From Crambe crambe (Eukaryota; Porifera; Demospongiae; Poecilosclerida; Crambeidae), in contig OZ004598.1 of NCBI GenBank assembly GCA_963924555.1, forward strand, positions 4,624,858 to 4,688,857: a DNA stretch of 64,000 nt, read 5' to 3'. This document shows, piece after piece, positions 20,350 to 32,200 of this stretch. The notes below the pieces were generated by a model that saw nothing but the letters and a program-made list of their open reading frames with translations, made no database searches and was not told the origin of the DNA. The stretch's first letter is position 1. Every line of letters starts with the position of its first letter. Position numbers and translations under genes: made by a program.

Positions 20350-23300
20350 ATTATTTATGCCACTGTAAATGTAACAATTATGCTTGGTTTCCATAGAAAC
20401 AACCACAAACCCACAACTTACCACATCACACCACTTGCTTTTAAGATAATTTGCCAAGCGCAGCATACAAGACTTCTTCAGCTGCAGTAAAGAGAGTTTT
20501 TAGTATTCTTTTGTAATATCACAATGTAACAATGGATACTAGTTTGTTTTTTTTTGTTTTTGTTTTTTTGAGTCATCAAATTTTTTTCTAGCCCAAATGT
20601 CGCATTATGCTCGTATGCTTTTAGCACCTATTATGCTCAAAATTATGCGGAAGACCCTACCTGTTGCAAGTCTCATTAACTGAATGTATTCCCTACTTGA
20701 TTAAAAGAGGTGATAAATCAGCCTTTTACCAAGGCCTTTCTTTTTTTTGGAGACGATTAAAACACCTATCCTAACCAATCAGCTTTACATTTAACTCCTC
20801 CCACCCCCATATGTTCACCTCTGGAATATCACCATTTCCCCCTTCCTCCCCCTGATCAGTGGATGACTGTGAATGCATAAAGTTAGATCCACTTCGGGAC
20901 TGCTCTGTGAGGCCCTTGGAGTCCCTGTTCATCTCGTGGAGACAGGAGTTGGATGCAATGCCCAAAACTGCTTCATCAACTCCTTGCAACTAATTAAATT
21001 AATTTCAGGTTATTATTACTATAATAATTTTTGAGGGGGAAATTTTTTGCAAAGTTTTTATTATCCTTATTAATACTTTTTTTTTCCCTGAAAAGGCACA
21101 CCCCTCACAGCTGTCATGATTCTAATGCAAAAAATTCATTTGCTCACTTATAGGACTCTCTCTCTCTCTCCCATACCTGTGCAGTGACCAGCTCATAATA
21201 GAGCCCCCTCTGGTCCATCAGCTCCAAGTGAGTGCCCATCTCAGATATCTGGCCATTTTGAATGGCTGCAATCACATCGGCATTCCGGATGGTGGAGAGG
21301 CGGTGAGCTATCACGATGGTGGTACGACCAGCACGGGCACGATCCAATGCCTGCTGCACAATGGATTCACTCTCTGTATCAAGAGCAGATGTGGCTTCAT
21401 CGAGGAGAAGGATCTTCGGGTCTCGAATTATAGCTCGGGCAATGGCAATACGTTGTTTCTGTCCTCCACTGAGCTGCGTCCCTCCTTCTCCAACAAGCGT
21501 ATCATAACCTTTAGGGAGTTGGGAAATAAAGTCGTGGGCATTAGCATCCATGGCAGCCTTCTTGACTTCCTCCATGGTGGCCCCTTCTTTCCCGTAAAGA
21601 ATGTTTTCAGCAATGGTGGTGTCAAAGAGAATAGGTTCTTGAGATACCAGTCCGATGTGTTTACGCAACCATTTGATGTTGAGGGATTGAATATTCTTGC
21701 CCCCGACACAAACCTCGCCTGCATCTGGATCGTAGAACCGCTGGAGGAGTTGTATCACGGTGCTCTTGCCACACCCACTAGGTCCCACGAGGGCGTAGGT
21801 CTTGCCCACTTCAATATTGAGACTGAAGTTATTCATCACCTTTAAAAATAAAACATATTCATCATTAAATTTTGGATCCAATTATTTAAAACTAATTTTT
21901 GGATCCATGACATTGGAATGAGACATGAACTACTCTTGAACTAATTTTTTGGATCCAGTTTTTGTGACTTTACATGAATTACTAACATGATCTCCAAATA
22001 ATACAGTCATCTTTGACAATTTTCCAACTCTTGACAATGCATGCATTTTTTACCTGTACATCTGATCTGGTGGGGTAGGAGAAGAAGATATTCTTGAACT
22101 CAATGTTCCCCTTGAAAGTTTCAGGTTTCTCACCTTCCTCAGAAGACGGGTCAATCTTAGATCGCTACATTATATATTAACACTATGTCACATTAAACCA
22201 TACAATCTTTTGTGGGTTTAAATTTTCGTAGAAGCTTTCAAAGACTATGACTACTGGTTGAGATGAGAATATTTCAAACCCACAAAATTATCAACTGTCA
22301 GGATTACCCTTTGGATGATGTCAAAAATAGCACCAGCCACTCCTCCTGCAGTCAAGACACTCTCGATATTGGGGATGCTTTGGCCCAGGGAAAAGGCGCC
22401 CGTGAATACTGAGAAGAAGACCTGCACAATGACACCCAAAATGAGCCTCAAAACCACAAGATGGGAATAGTGATAGTGTAGTACTCAAAAAAAAAATAAT
22501 TAAATCTTTCCCTCTTGAAGTTGTGATACTCACAATGAGGACTTTCCCAGCATTGCTGCGTCCAGTACTAGCAAGGTATGCCCCAAACCTAGATATCAAA
22601 GTAAAAACCAAAAATATGCACACACGTATAGTACTTAAATCTCAGGGGTATTAATACACATTGGCACTGCAATGGGTCATAGAAAAGTGTCCTGATCATC
22701 AAGGGAGTGGGCTATTGTCTACTGCATTCACTTGAGACTTTGATCATTAACTTTCTTGATTATTAGCCAAACTTCAAAAACCAGTTCACAGAGTGGGTGG
22801 TCAGCTCTCTTCTAACTTACCATAAAGCAGTAGCACCAGTCAAGAAGAACAGGAAGAAAAAGATTCCGATGATGAGTCCCAGCACCAAACCCTTGTTCAC
22901 ACCAATCGAACGAGCTTCCTTCAGTCTCTTGTTGTATCTGGCAAGGAAATATATATATAGATAAAAAACAAACAAAAAATATAAATAAATAAACAAAAAA
23001 TATAACAAACAATAAGGGAAAAACAATAGATAAACAAACAAACAATGAGGGACACAATTATTGAAAATTACAAGGGAGGTGAGAAGGAGGATGACATTCC
23101 TTCCTTTATGTGCCCTGTAGACCCAACTCTATTAAAAGCACACCTCTCGCTTTCTTTTGTTTCTCCACCAAAGGCCACCACAGTCCTGATGGAAGAGAGG
23201 ACTTCCTCTGCCACTGCTCCTGCTGCTGCATACTGCTTCTGTTCATCACCCGCGAGCGAGCTTGAAATCTGAATAATTTCAATCGTGAGCTTGAAATCTG

Positions 23301-23633
23301 ATGCTCTACTGGAGTTTTATGAATGCTACTATAGGAACTACAGAAAAGTGATACAGTTTTCTGAGCACGTGCATATTTCTCAACATGCAGCCCTAGCAAC
23401 CATGTCAATCAGAGGAAATCATAAGCTAGCATTTGTGTAAATGGTATCTATTGACCTTGGTGTAGGTGAGCCCGGTAATCATTAGGAAAGGAGTGATGAG
23501 TAACAAAAGAAGTGTTAGTTGCCAGTCCACAATGAAGGCTATGATGAAACCGCCGGTGAAAGATGCCAAAGCTATGATCATTAGAGAAAGCTTGTCTCCA
23601 ATCCCTTCATAGATCCTCTCGATGTCACTGTAC

Positions 23634-23815
23634 AGGTGAAGGGGAGGGAGGGAAGGGACGAGAAGGGGACAGGAGGGGGAGAGGATGGAGGGAGGGGATG
23701 AGAAGGGGACAGGAGGGGGAGAGGATGGAGGGAGGGAATAAAAGGGAAGAGGATGGAGAGACAAGAGGGGAGGGGAGGGGAGGGAGGGGACAAGAGGGGA
23801 GAGGATGGGGAGATA
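23634..23815. repeat. Purine-only tract in ABCB-C TMD1 intron
   Basis: Units of GGGACAGGAGGGGGAGAGGATGGAGGGAG-like sequence are repeated. The D counterpart (35591-35735) has fewer units, so the tract has changed copy number since the duplication. Confidence 0.9.
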
Positions 23816-24782
23816 TCTGAAAATGGCAACAACCAATAGCCTATCTTATCACAGAACAACAGAGTCACTTACTCTGAAATCCTACTGGCCAATTCTCCAC
23901 CACTGTGGGCATCAAACCAACCCACTTCTTGCTGCAGAATAGACTTGAAGAAGGCCAGCCGTATCTTCTTCACCTGACGCTCGTCGGCAAGTTGAAACAA
24001 AGCAATGGCACCAGCTGCAAAGAATAAACTGGCCACAGAAAGACCCAAGGACACGAATACTGCAATATCGATCTGTCTAAGGAAATTCTCATCCGATGTG
24101 CAACTCGCTTGTCCTGGAAAACAGCTCTCAATGACTGGTGTTAGAGTGGATCCTGGAGCGATACGATGCTCACAAGGAGCTTGAGGTCCGAAAATATCAA
24201 TAAGCGTCAAATTTATGTATGAGTCGTTGATCAATTTGTTACAATCCACAACATTGGTGAAATTATTTGTGAGTACGTTGAGAGTATGGGAGATGTTTTG
24301 ACTGACAAAGATGTTGATGAAATCTCCGAGGAAGTAGGAGAAGGCAGGGAGGGTGAATCCCTGGAGTATGGCGGTGATCATTCCCAAGGCCATGATCAAC
24401 CAGTCAAGAGAAGTGGCATAAGAGAACTACAAGAGAAAGGAAAGTTAATAAGATGTTACTTTGATGAAAATTAGTCAAAACTTCGTTTAGGGGCATGGTG
24501 TTTATAGAGTTAAGATTTCTAGAAGCTCTTTAGTGGATTGGAGCACTACCATCATTACTTGCAAGGCACCCAGTGGTTGTCATGGATATGGTAGTGAAAT
24601 AAACTGTAGAAATTATTCGGCTCCGATATTAATGAAATCATCAGTCACAGCTCCCTAGACACAGAGATGGTCAGGATTGGATTGCATCCTAAAATATGTG
24701 GGGGCCCACACATTCTTTTATAGTGGAGCTAAAATTGGCTTCTAATTAGTAGGAGCTTCCCCATCATTAGGACTAATGAAAT

Positions 24783-25240
24783 GAGAGTAAAAACATTTCT
24801 TCTAAGTGATGTAGGCTTGAGTACATGACTATAAAAAGTACGGAAACAAGGTGCTGGCTATGTACTGACCCTACATTGCTGCATGGACTGCTCTGCTAAC
24901 TGCCATAAAATTGATATAAACCCTACATTGCTATCCTTTTTGGCTACACCTTGCAGCACTGTAGGGTTTATGTCAATTTTATGACAGTTAGCAGAGCAGT
25001 CCATGCAGCGATGTAGGGTCAGTATATAGCCAGCACATTGTTTCCGTACTTTTTGCCTCGAGGCGCAGTGCCGGGATCACCTATGGTGGAGGTGGTGCAG
25101 TGGTAGCTAGAATTGAATTTCAACAGTGTGCACTGTACTACCTCATAGTGCCGAGGCACAGGTCTTTTTGAAGACAAACTTGTTGTAGTCATGTACTCAA
25201 GCCTACATCACTTTCATTTAGAAGAAATGTTTTTACTCTC
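24783..25240. repeat. Long inverted repeat with a second palindrome inside
   Basis: The outer arms at 24783-24830 and 25187-25240 share GTGATGTAGGCTTGAGTACA. The inner arms at about 24835-24931 and 24954-25053 share TGCTGGCTAT and GGACTGCTCTGCTAACTG, with a loop of about 22 nt. It lies in the second intron of ABCB-C and is absent from the D equivalent, so it arrived after the tandem duplication. Confidence 0.88.
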
Positions 25241-25454
25241 ACTTGTTTGCACACTTTTTTCAAGGGGCGTGGCTATAGATGTCAAGAACGACCCTTTACC
25301 AAATAATCTTACCACACCCACCGCAACTCAGCAAGACGGTTTTTTTCTCAACAGTGTCTACGAAGCGTTCTAATGTTGTCTACAAAACATCTATGTAGCG
25401 TCTATGAAGTGTATAAACTTTACTGTCTACGAAGCATTTGAGAATTTGAGTCGT

Positions 25455-25768
25455 CCACGAAGGCACTCGAACGGCAATTGACAGTTAGGACTTGAGCTTT
25501 ACTTCAATTTGATCAATTTGAACGATACCATTCCTTACCTGAGGTGTAGAGCTTCAAGATGGTACCAAGATCATAGATATAGGATGAAGCAGCCGGGAGT
25601 TATGGCTGTCAAGCATCCATGAAGGCACTCGGACAGCAATTGACAGTTAGGACTTGAGCTTTACTCCAATTTGAACAATGTCATTCCTTTTGATCAGGTG
25701 TATAGCTTCAATATGGTACCAAGATCGTAGATATAGGATGAAGCAGTCGGGAGTTATGGCTGTCAAGA
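25455..25768. repeat. Two tandem copies of a 162-bp unit
   Basis: Unit 1 starts CCACGAAGGCACTCG at 25455 and unit 2 starts CCATGAAGGCACTCG at 25617. Both contain AATTGACAGTTAGGACTTG and AGATATAGGATGAAGCAG. This is followed directly by the hammerhead-like motif at 25865, suggesting part of a larger retroelement. Confidence 0.88.
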
Positions 25769-25860
25769 AGAAGATTTATTATTGCGTTGTCTAGATAACG
25801 AGCGTAGCTATATAAGGACGTTTCTGTGTGCATCTTTTTTTTTTTCTTTTTTTTTTGTAT

Positions 25861-25900
25861 CACCCTGATGAAGGCTAGAGTATTCTGGTCGAAACGTTGG
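25861..25900 (+). ncRNA. Hammerhead ribozyme-like core (CTGATGA ... GAAAC)
   Basis: CTGATGA at 25865-25871 and GAAAC at 25891-25895 are separated by GGCTAGA, a 4-nt loop and TCTGGTC. The two 7-mers pair fully if G-U is allowed (stem II). This spacing is the conserved hammerhead core found in Penelope-like retroelements. I could not place helices I and III or the cleavage site with certainty, so activity is unproven. Confidence 0.5.
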
Positions 25901-26055
25901 TGGTTTGTTTCATAAGCTAATTTTATGAGAACTAATTCTATTGAATTTTTATCATGTTAGCTGAGAATAATAAGCAAAGATTATTATTATTATTATTAAT
26001 AATGAGCGTGGGCGTTTTGTGTGTCAAGCCTACATAGAGAGTCTCTGATACTTAC

Positions 26056-26420
26056 TAAGGCCAAACCAATTAAATTTCCTGTTTCTCATCACAAAAATAT
26101 GAAAAATCCAATGCTGCGTGCGAAAACAAAAACAAAAACACAAGGACTTTCCAGCTGCACTGAGTTAGCTATGTAGCTAGATTATTTTGATTGCTAGCCA
26201 GCCTAGGTCTACATAAAGCTGCTAACTAGCTAGTGTGTGTGCCATTAAAAGGAGCATTTTTTGTTGCCTAACTTAAGCAGCTGTCACAAATTACTCACAA
26301 TGAGTCTCTCTATTATTTATTAGACTGGCACAGCAAAGATAAAGTTTTGTTTGTGTTTTTCAATTTTGGCAAAAATCAATGAGGGAGCTGATGAGAAACA
26401 GGATAATTGGTTTGGCCTAA
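26056..26420. mobile_element. MITE with TTAGGCCAAACCAATT ends
   Basis: The left end at 26056 and right end at 26420 are inverted repeats of about 35 bp (AAGGCCAAACCAATT ... TTTCTCATCA) enclosing about 290 bp of non-coding sequence. It is located in the second intron of ABCB-C and not in D. No coding capacity was found. Confidence 0.8.
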
Positions 26421-27555
26421 GTAATTAAGCTCGCCAATCAAATCTCTTTTTCGATAGTATTTTGACATACTGTGAACATCATTGCTCAAAAGACTAAAGA
26501 AATGTTGTCAAGTCTATTCATGATGCAATGACAACTAACCATGAATCACTAGATTGCTAGGTTGGAAACACTATCAAAGATAATTTATAGGTCTTTGGCT
26601 CTGAGTACACCAAGGTAAGGTGGGATAACACTGTTATGTGGTAACTATGAATACACTTCCATTTGTACTGGTGGCCATTCATCAGCAAGAAGTTGTGCAG
26701 GAAATGCTACGGGCGTGTGTGTGACATGCTATCATGCAGGGTTTCATCTAAGGGGGGGCGCAGTGGAAGCTTCCCCTCCAAACAGCTCAACTTCCCCCCC
26801 AAACTGACCCAGCTACTTCTAAGTATTATTTTAGGATTAAGCATTTTTGGCATTGCGCTCTGCGCAGGAAGGGGCACAACCCCCTACCCTCACCTTGGCC
26901 TTACGGCCACACGTTCCATGAGCTTCCCCTCCAAGGTGAAATTCCTAGATAAAACTCTGCTATGGAAAACTTTCAATCCAAAAACTCTCCCAAAGTTTGA
27001 CTCACCAATCTCAATACTGAGAGAAAAGTATTTTTCTTCTCAGGCTCATCAACTTTCTTTGGTGTGCAAACTCTGAAAAAAATACAATAAGAAACAATTG
27101 AAGTGTGGAAGTTAGTGGTCCAACTTTCTGGAAACGCTCTGAAAGGATACTTTAAAACTCTTAACTGACAAAAATAACTGCAGCCCAACATTGATGAGTT
27201 AAAATTTAGGTCCGTTTTATTATAGAAACACACTCCATTTCTCCTAAGTCTTCTGGCAGGCCATCATCGAAATAGCCCTCCAATTTCTCGTCTATGTCGT
27301 CTTCCCGGTTTTCCACGACCTCAATGGTAACATTGGACATGTCTGCACTATCCCAAGTCCAGTCCAACTGAACTTGGTTCCCCTTGGCCTTGCTGCTTGG
27401 ACTCAGGTCCTCCTCTTTCAATTGGTCGTTCTCCAAATCGAAGGTAACCTTGCCGGGAGATTTGCTTCTAGATTTTGAACTACGTTGTTGTTTAGACTTC
27501 TCAGTAGTGCTGGCCATATCTGCTCCTGCGCCGCTTCATCCTGCAGCCACAGCAG

Positions 27556-27644
27556 GGGGGCGGGGGGGGGGGGGGGGGGTAGGGAGGTTTCTTTTACTTC
27601 TTAAGAAGTACCCACCTTAATTCACATCTTAAAATTTTTGCACA
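27556..27644. mobile_element. G-run plus fragment of the CAGTGGCGGAT element at the 5' end of ABCB-C
   Basis: Similarity with the ABCB-D 5' region stops near 27547. Next come a G-run (27556-27580) and GTTTCTTTTACTTCTTAAG through TTGCACAGCA, which matches the right end of the nested element at about 13745-13815 in reverse. The insertion sits where the D start codon would be. Confidence 0.75.
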
Positions 27645-29278
27645 GCATTTACAATAAAACTAAAGAATGCAGCGGCGTATCTAGCGAGGTGCTAAGGGTG
27701 CCCCTCTAGCTACTTCAGTAGGCTCACTTGCAGCATAAACTTACAGGAGGAGAGATCGGGTCAGAGTTCAATAATTTATCGGTGCATGCGCCCCATCATC
27801 TTTTTACCCTAGGCCTCGATCTACTGTAAAATGAATAAACATTGCGTATTGCGGTTGGCGTATATTTTTCCGTAAACAATATCAATATTTTTCTTCCTAT
27901 TCTCCTCTTTCCTCTTTCTCTCCCTCATTTCAAAATTAAAATTACTAATTCATTCAAAAAAAAAAATATCAATGATGGTTACTGAAGCTAAATCATAGGA
28001 GGCGGAAGGTGGGGGCTGGAGGGGCTAGAGCCCCCCCAATATTCACAAGGTGGGGGCTGAGCCCCCTCAAAAATTGATGAATTATGACATCATGTTCTTA
28101 ACAAGTGTAACTGAAATAGTTTGCTTCTTTTTGTTGTTGATGTTTTTTGTTTTTGTTTTTGTTTTTTGTTTTTGTTTATATTTTTAGGCACCTTAAAAGT
28201 AGTTAGCTAACTATAATATTCAGTAGGAATTGAGACATCACCCTAGTCTGAGAATGCACCAGATCCAATCCAATAACTTAAAATCCAAAATTTTCCTGGG
28301 GGAGCATGCCCCCAGACCCCCCTAGATGGCACGCTTTGCGTGCTAGTGTGGTCACACTTTTATTACACTCAGCCCCCCCAAAATAGATGACCTTCCTCCC
28401 CCTATGCTAATGGTCAGTAGACATCCTCTCTTCTCACTGTAAGTAGTGATTCCGGAAGCTAGACCTGCCCACATATAACTAGCTCTATCTCAAAGATCAA
28501 TCAACACATGAACGCTTAACTCATATCCAGCAGCAGCTTAATAAATGTACTAACTACTCAAACACCAAATGAACCAGTGTGTTATGTTCACAGTTAGCGC
28601 CGTTAATTTTTAGTTCTATGGAGATTTATATGGGGAAAACGGTAAATCTGTATAACATCTATGTGCTTCACCTGTTCCTTGGTTAACCCACACCAGCAGG
28701 TAGGCCTTGTTATAAGCTAGCTAGTGATATCTAAATATCAAGCGCTTCTATAACCGTCAGGCTGCGCTGGCCGGCCAAAGTTTCAGGAAATGTATGGCTT
28801 CCGGAATCGCTACTGTAAGTGCAGCGGTGTGCTTGTGCGTTGAAATAGTCAATGAATACCATCACGGAATATCTCTCACGGGTCACGGAAAAATTATTAG
28901 ATTCGAACGGAACGTGAATCCACTGTACAGTGGAAAAAAACAAAAACAAAACTGTACGGTGGATTTACGTTCGAATATTCCGTATGCCGTACATGGGAAG
29001 CGTATGCTTTGTGCGTGAATACATTTATATTGAAAAACAAGGCATAAGCTTCCTGTGTACGGCATACGGAATAGAGTGAATTGCATTACAAATTCTTTTT
29101 TGTATTAAAAATAGCACAATTAGAACTTGATAATAATAGGTCAAAAGATAAAGAGAATAATAGTATAGTGAGAATTATTGGGAGGGAGAAAATTGAGCAT
29201 AATTTATCAAGCTCTAGTGTAGAATTCATTTCAAAAATTCATAATCAATAACAGTCTAATGTCTACAGTTATAATATT
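27645..29278. other. Intergenic DNA between ABCB-C 5' end and ABCB-D 3' end
   Basis: No gene seen. A probable element at 27988-28409 has ends CATAGGAGGCGGAAGG and CCTTCCTCCCCCTATG and GC-rich interior repeats of GGGGGCTGAGCCCC type. Two adjacent hairpins lie at 28901-29072. From about 29098 onward the sequence matches the ABCB-C 3' flank (from about 16236), marking the edge of the tandem duplication. Confidence 0.65.
28901..29072. repeat. Two adjacent hairpins downstream of ABCB-D
   Basis: Hairpin 1: 28901-28931 pairs with 28951-28976 (ATTCGAACGGAACGTGAATC and complement), loop rich in A/C. Hairpin 2: 28977-29012 pairs with 29037-29072 (ATTCCGTATGCCGTACATG and complement). They abut with no gap. 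Confidence 0.88.
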
Positions 29279-32200
29279 TTAAACATATGTTGCTTGTTTC
29301 TTTTTGACTTCCTGGAAACGGTTTAACTTATGGTATATCCCCTTCTTCTCCATCAACTCTCTGTGAGTACCACTCTCTGCAACCTTTCCTCCACTGATGA
29401 CAGCAATGCAGTTAGAATTATAGATGGTGGAGAGGCGGTGAGCTATGACGATGCTCGTCCTTCCTTCCCTTGCCTTGTCCAGAGCTTCCTGAACAATCTT
29501 CTCACTCTCTGTATCGAGGGCAGAGGTAGCTTCATCCAAGAGAAGGATCTTTGGATCTCTAACAAGAGCTCGGGCAATGGCGATCCTCTGTTTCTGTCCT
29601 CCACTGAGTTGAGTACCCTTTGTTCCAGCATTTGTATTGTAACCCTAAAATTAAATGAGATGTAATGAAATGACACAAATAGCCTATACTTGTTGGAGAT
29701 GGACAGGTCTGTACCTTTGGTAAAGATTCGATGAATTTATGAATGTTTGCTGCCTTTGCTGCTTCAATCACCTCTTCCTGCGTCACTTCCCTGAAGTTGG
29801 CCCCGTACCGAATGTTGTCTCCGATGCTACATTCAAAGAGCACGGGCTCCTGCGACACCAACCCTATCTGCTGCCTCAGCCACTGGATATTGAGGTCAGA
29901 GATATTGGTACCATCTAGGGCAAGCATGCCCCCAGAGGGTTCGTAGAATCGCTCCAGGAGGGACACAACTGTACTCTTGCCACATCCACTTGGACCCACC
30001 AAAGCGAGGGTCTGTCCGGACTTGACAGACACTTCTAGTCCTTTTAACACAGTGACTTTTGGACGTGTTGGATAACGAAAGATAAGATCGTGGGTTGATA
30101 TGTCACCTGTAACCTTTTCCTGGGAGGTGAAGGAAGGGATGAGCGTGTTAGTTTTGGGATGGATGAGGAAAAGGGGAGAGGAAGTTGGGAGAGATGGGGA
30201 AGAAAGGAGAGGAGGAAGTGGGGAGAGGAGGAGAGGAAGTGGGGAAAGGAAGGGAGGAAGTCAATGGAGGGGAGAAGGAGAGGAGGAAGTGGGAGGAGTG
30301 GGGAGAGGATGAAATAATATGCTTTAAAAAATCCTACCATTTTTTCTCCATCTTCAGAATAGCTATCAATGATGGGTCTCCTATCCAACAAATGGAAGAT
30401 CCTAGCAGCAGAAACCTTTGCCTTGGCAAAGTTTGGGGCATAGGCACCTGCACTGCCTGCACCATAAGCTCCAAACACGAAGGCAGAAAATACCACGATG
30501 ACATTGATGAAGTTTGTATGAAGCACAGTGCCTGGTTCTTGGAGGATTTGGAAGGCTCCGAATCGGAAGATGACAGCGTACATGACATAGATGATGCCCT
30601 GGGAGAAACCGAACGCTGCACCATGCAGTCCAGTATTGTACAAAGCTTTTCTGCAGTTACATTATAAGCAAAAGTGTATTCAAGCTGTGTTGGCTAATAA
30701 ATGGATGCTAAGGTAGAGTGAGGGAGGTACCTTAAATGAATTTACCTATAAGGTTTGTTGACATTGAGTTCGTAGAGGGAGTAGAACCTCTCTTCCAGGC
30801 CCAGGGAGGCCACAGTTCGAATGTTTGCAATGGAATCTACAGCAATCTAAGTAAGGGCAAAGAATAATAAGTTGACTCAATAGTGATTTTTTTTTGCTAA
30901 AAATAGAAGTGTGTTAAACATAACCTTAAATCTACAACGAAATTTCCTCTAGCAACTTACACTTCCGGCTTTTTCAAAGGCTTTCTTGCTCTTTTTATTG
31001 TGACCTTCAAGGGCCGTGACTTCAATTGCACCACTGATCAAGAAGAGAGGAAACATGCCCAACAACACAAGCGTCATAAGCCACGAATACGCAAAGGAGA
31101 TAGCCAGAGCTGTAAGCATGCTAAAGATGACCTCTGCCATTGTTCCCAGGCGCGTTCCTGTAGCCCCTTGAACTTTAGCAGCATCGTCGGCCAATCGGGT
31201 GACCAGAGCGCCAGTCGAGTTCTTCTCGTTATCAAACCAGCCAATCTCCTGTCTCAGCATTGCTTTGAAGGATCTCTTGCGCAGCCTGGCTGTCAAGTAC
31301 TCACCGGATACACTGAAACACAGAGACTAGAAAGAAAGAGAAATATGAAGTTAGTATACCCACATGAGTAAAGTAGTATATTAGTTAGTATACTTGCACA
31401 AGTGAAGTATCCAGTGAAGTTAGTATATTGATCAGTATACTTATGTGGAAGTTAGTATATTAATTAGTATACTTACACGACAGAAATTACTGATACCGCT
31501 GATTATTCCCACACCGAGCAAAACAGCAGCCCAGGGAGAGACACTCGACACCAGCTGCTGTGGAGGTACAGAGAACACTCCCAATGCATTTGCAAAGATG
31601 ATAGAAAAAACAGGGAAGACGGAACCATTGACCACCGCTGCAATGCAACCGATTAGGATGATCCACCACTCAGTGCTATTGGCTTTAAGCAAACGGAAGA
31701 AACTGACCTACACACATATGAAATATGCAGTTCAAAAGTACAGATAATTAGTGCTCTGTTTCGTCTTAGACAATAACATGCCTTTGATATAATGATGAGT
31801 AGAGACATGCAAATTATGCTGGCACAGTTTTGGGCATAATGGGTTGAACCTTAATGCCAGCACAATGCTGGCATAATAGGGGATTTTTACTTCCGGGGGT
31901 TGGCAGATATGGAGTTATTGATGTCAACTCTTGAGTTCCTTTGTATAAACTGCTGAATTAGAGTAGCCACCTACGTAATTGGTGGTGGTAACAAAAAAAT
32001 AAACTGTCTTCTGCTGCTGTTTTCTTTACTAAAATTAATGTTCCAGCAAACTAACTTGCTGTTGATAAAATTACGATGGATGACTACAATTATGCCACAC
32101 TTTTTAATTAAAAAAAAAAGCATAATAGGCATTTTTGTCGAGCATATTGGGGCAGGGGTTCTGGCATTGGAGCATAGCATAATAGGGAAGAAAAAAAGCA

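Larger units (their letters stand above)
19517..20659. mobile_element. hAT-like non-autonomous element in ABCB-C intron
   Basis: The ends are TAGGGTCTTTCGAATTATGC on the left and, reversed, TAGGGTCTTCCGCATAATTT on the right. The flanks CCTGTAAT and CCTGTTGC agree at the first five of eight positions. It is absent from the matching ABCB-D intron (31708-32602). The ends share the word ATTATGC with the MITE family at 12870 and 31800, so they may be distant relatives. It carries a second palindrome at 20194-20349 and an open frame at 19748-20116 (-). Confidence 0.72.
16394..27517 (-). pseudogene. ABCB1-like: ABCB-C: damaged P-glycoprotein-like transporter (43-bp deletion in NBD2)
   Basis: Tandem sister of ABCB-D. 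Exons in transcript order: 27517-27234, 27072-27006, 24426-23873, 23627-23456, 23268-23144, 22937-22821, 22588-22534, 22421-22308, 22164-22054, 21839-21177, 20989-20819, 18814-18584, 18433-18068, 17949-17849, 17722-17410, 17191-16830, 16759-16394. Every exon junction is intact. Exon 16 (17191-16830) lacks 43 bp found in D, between CAGTGGCTGA and ATGTAGC. This removes the NBD2 Q-loop and shifts the frame to a stop at 16898-16900, 68 nt before the last junction, so nonsense-mediated decay is expected. TMD1, NBD1 (all motifs) and TMD2 are open. The linker exon is 29 codons shorter than in D, in frame. The D start codon is missing; the first usable Met is at 27517. It could still yield a truncated protein of about 1245 residues, or an in-frame product if exon 16 is skipped. 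Confidence 0.9.
16236..27547. repeat. Tandem duplication unit 1 (ABCB-C)
   Basis: Exons, introns, about 155 bp of 3' flank and the start of the 5' exon align directly with 29098-38590. Differences are mostly MITE insertions (19517-20659, 24783-26420), microsatellite length, the 43-bp deletion and scattered substitutions. Confidence 0.9.

Noticed and set aside
26663..27076. 137-residue + strand frame (MYWWPFISKK)
   Set aside because: Overlaps the second exon of ABCB-C on the other strand and a repeat-like C-rich stretch; no domain recognised.
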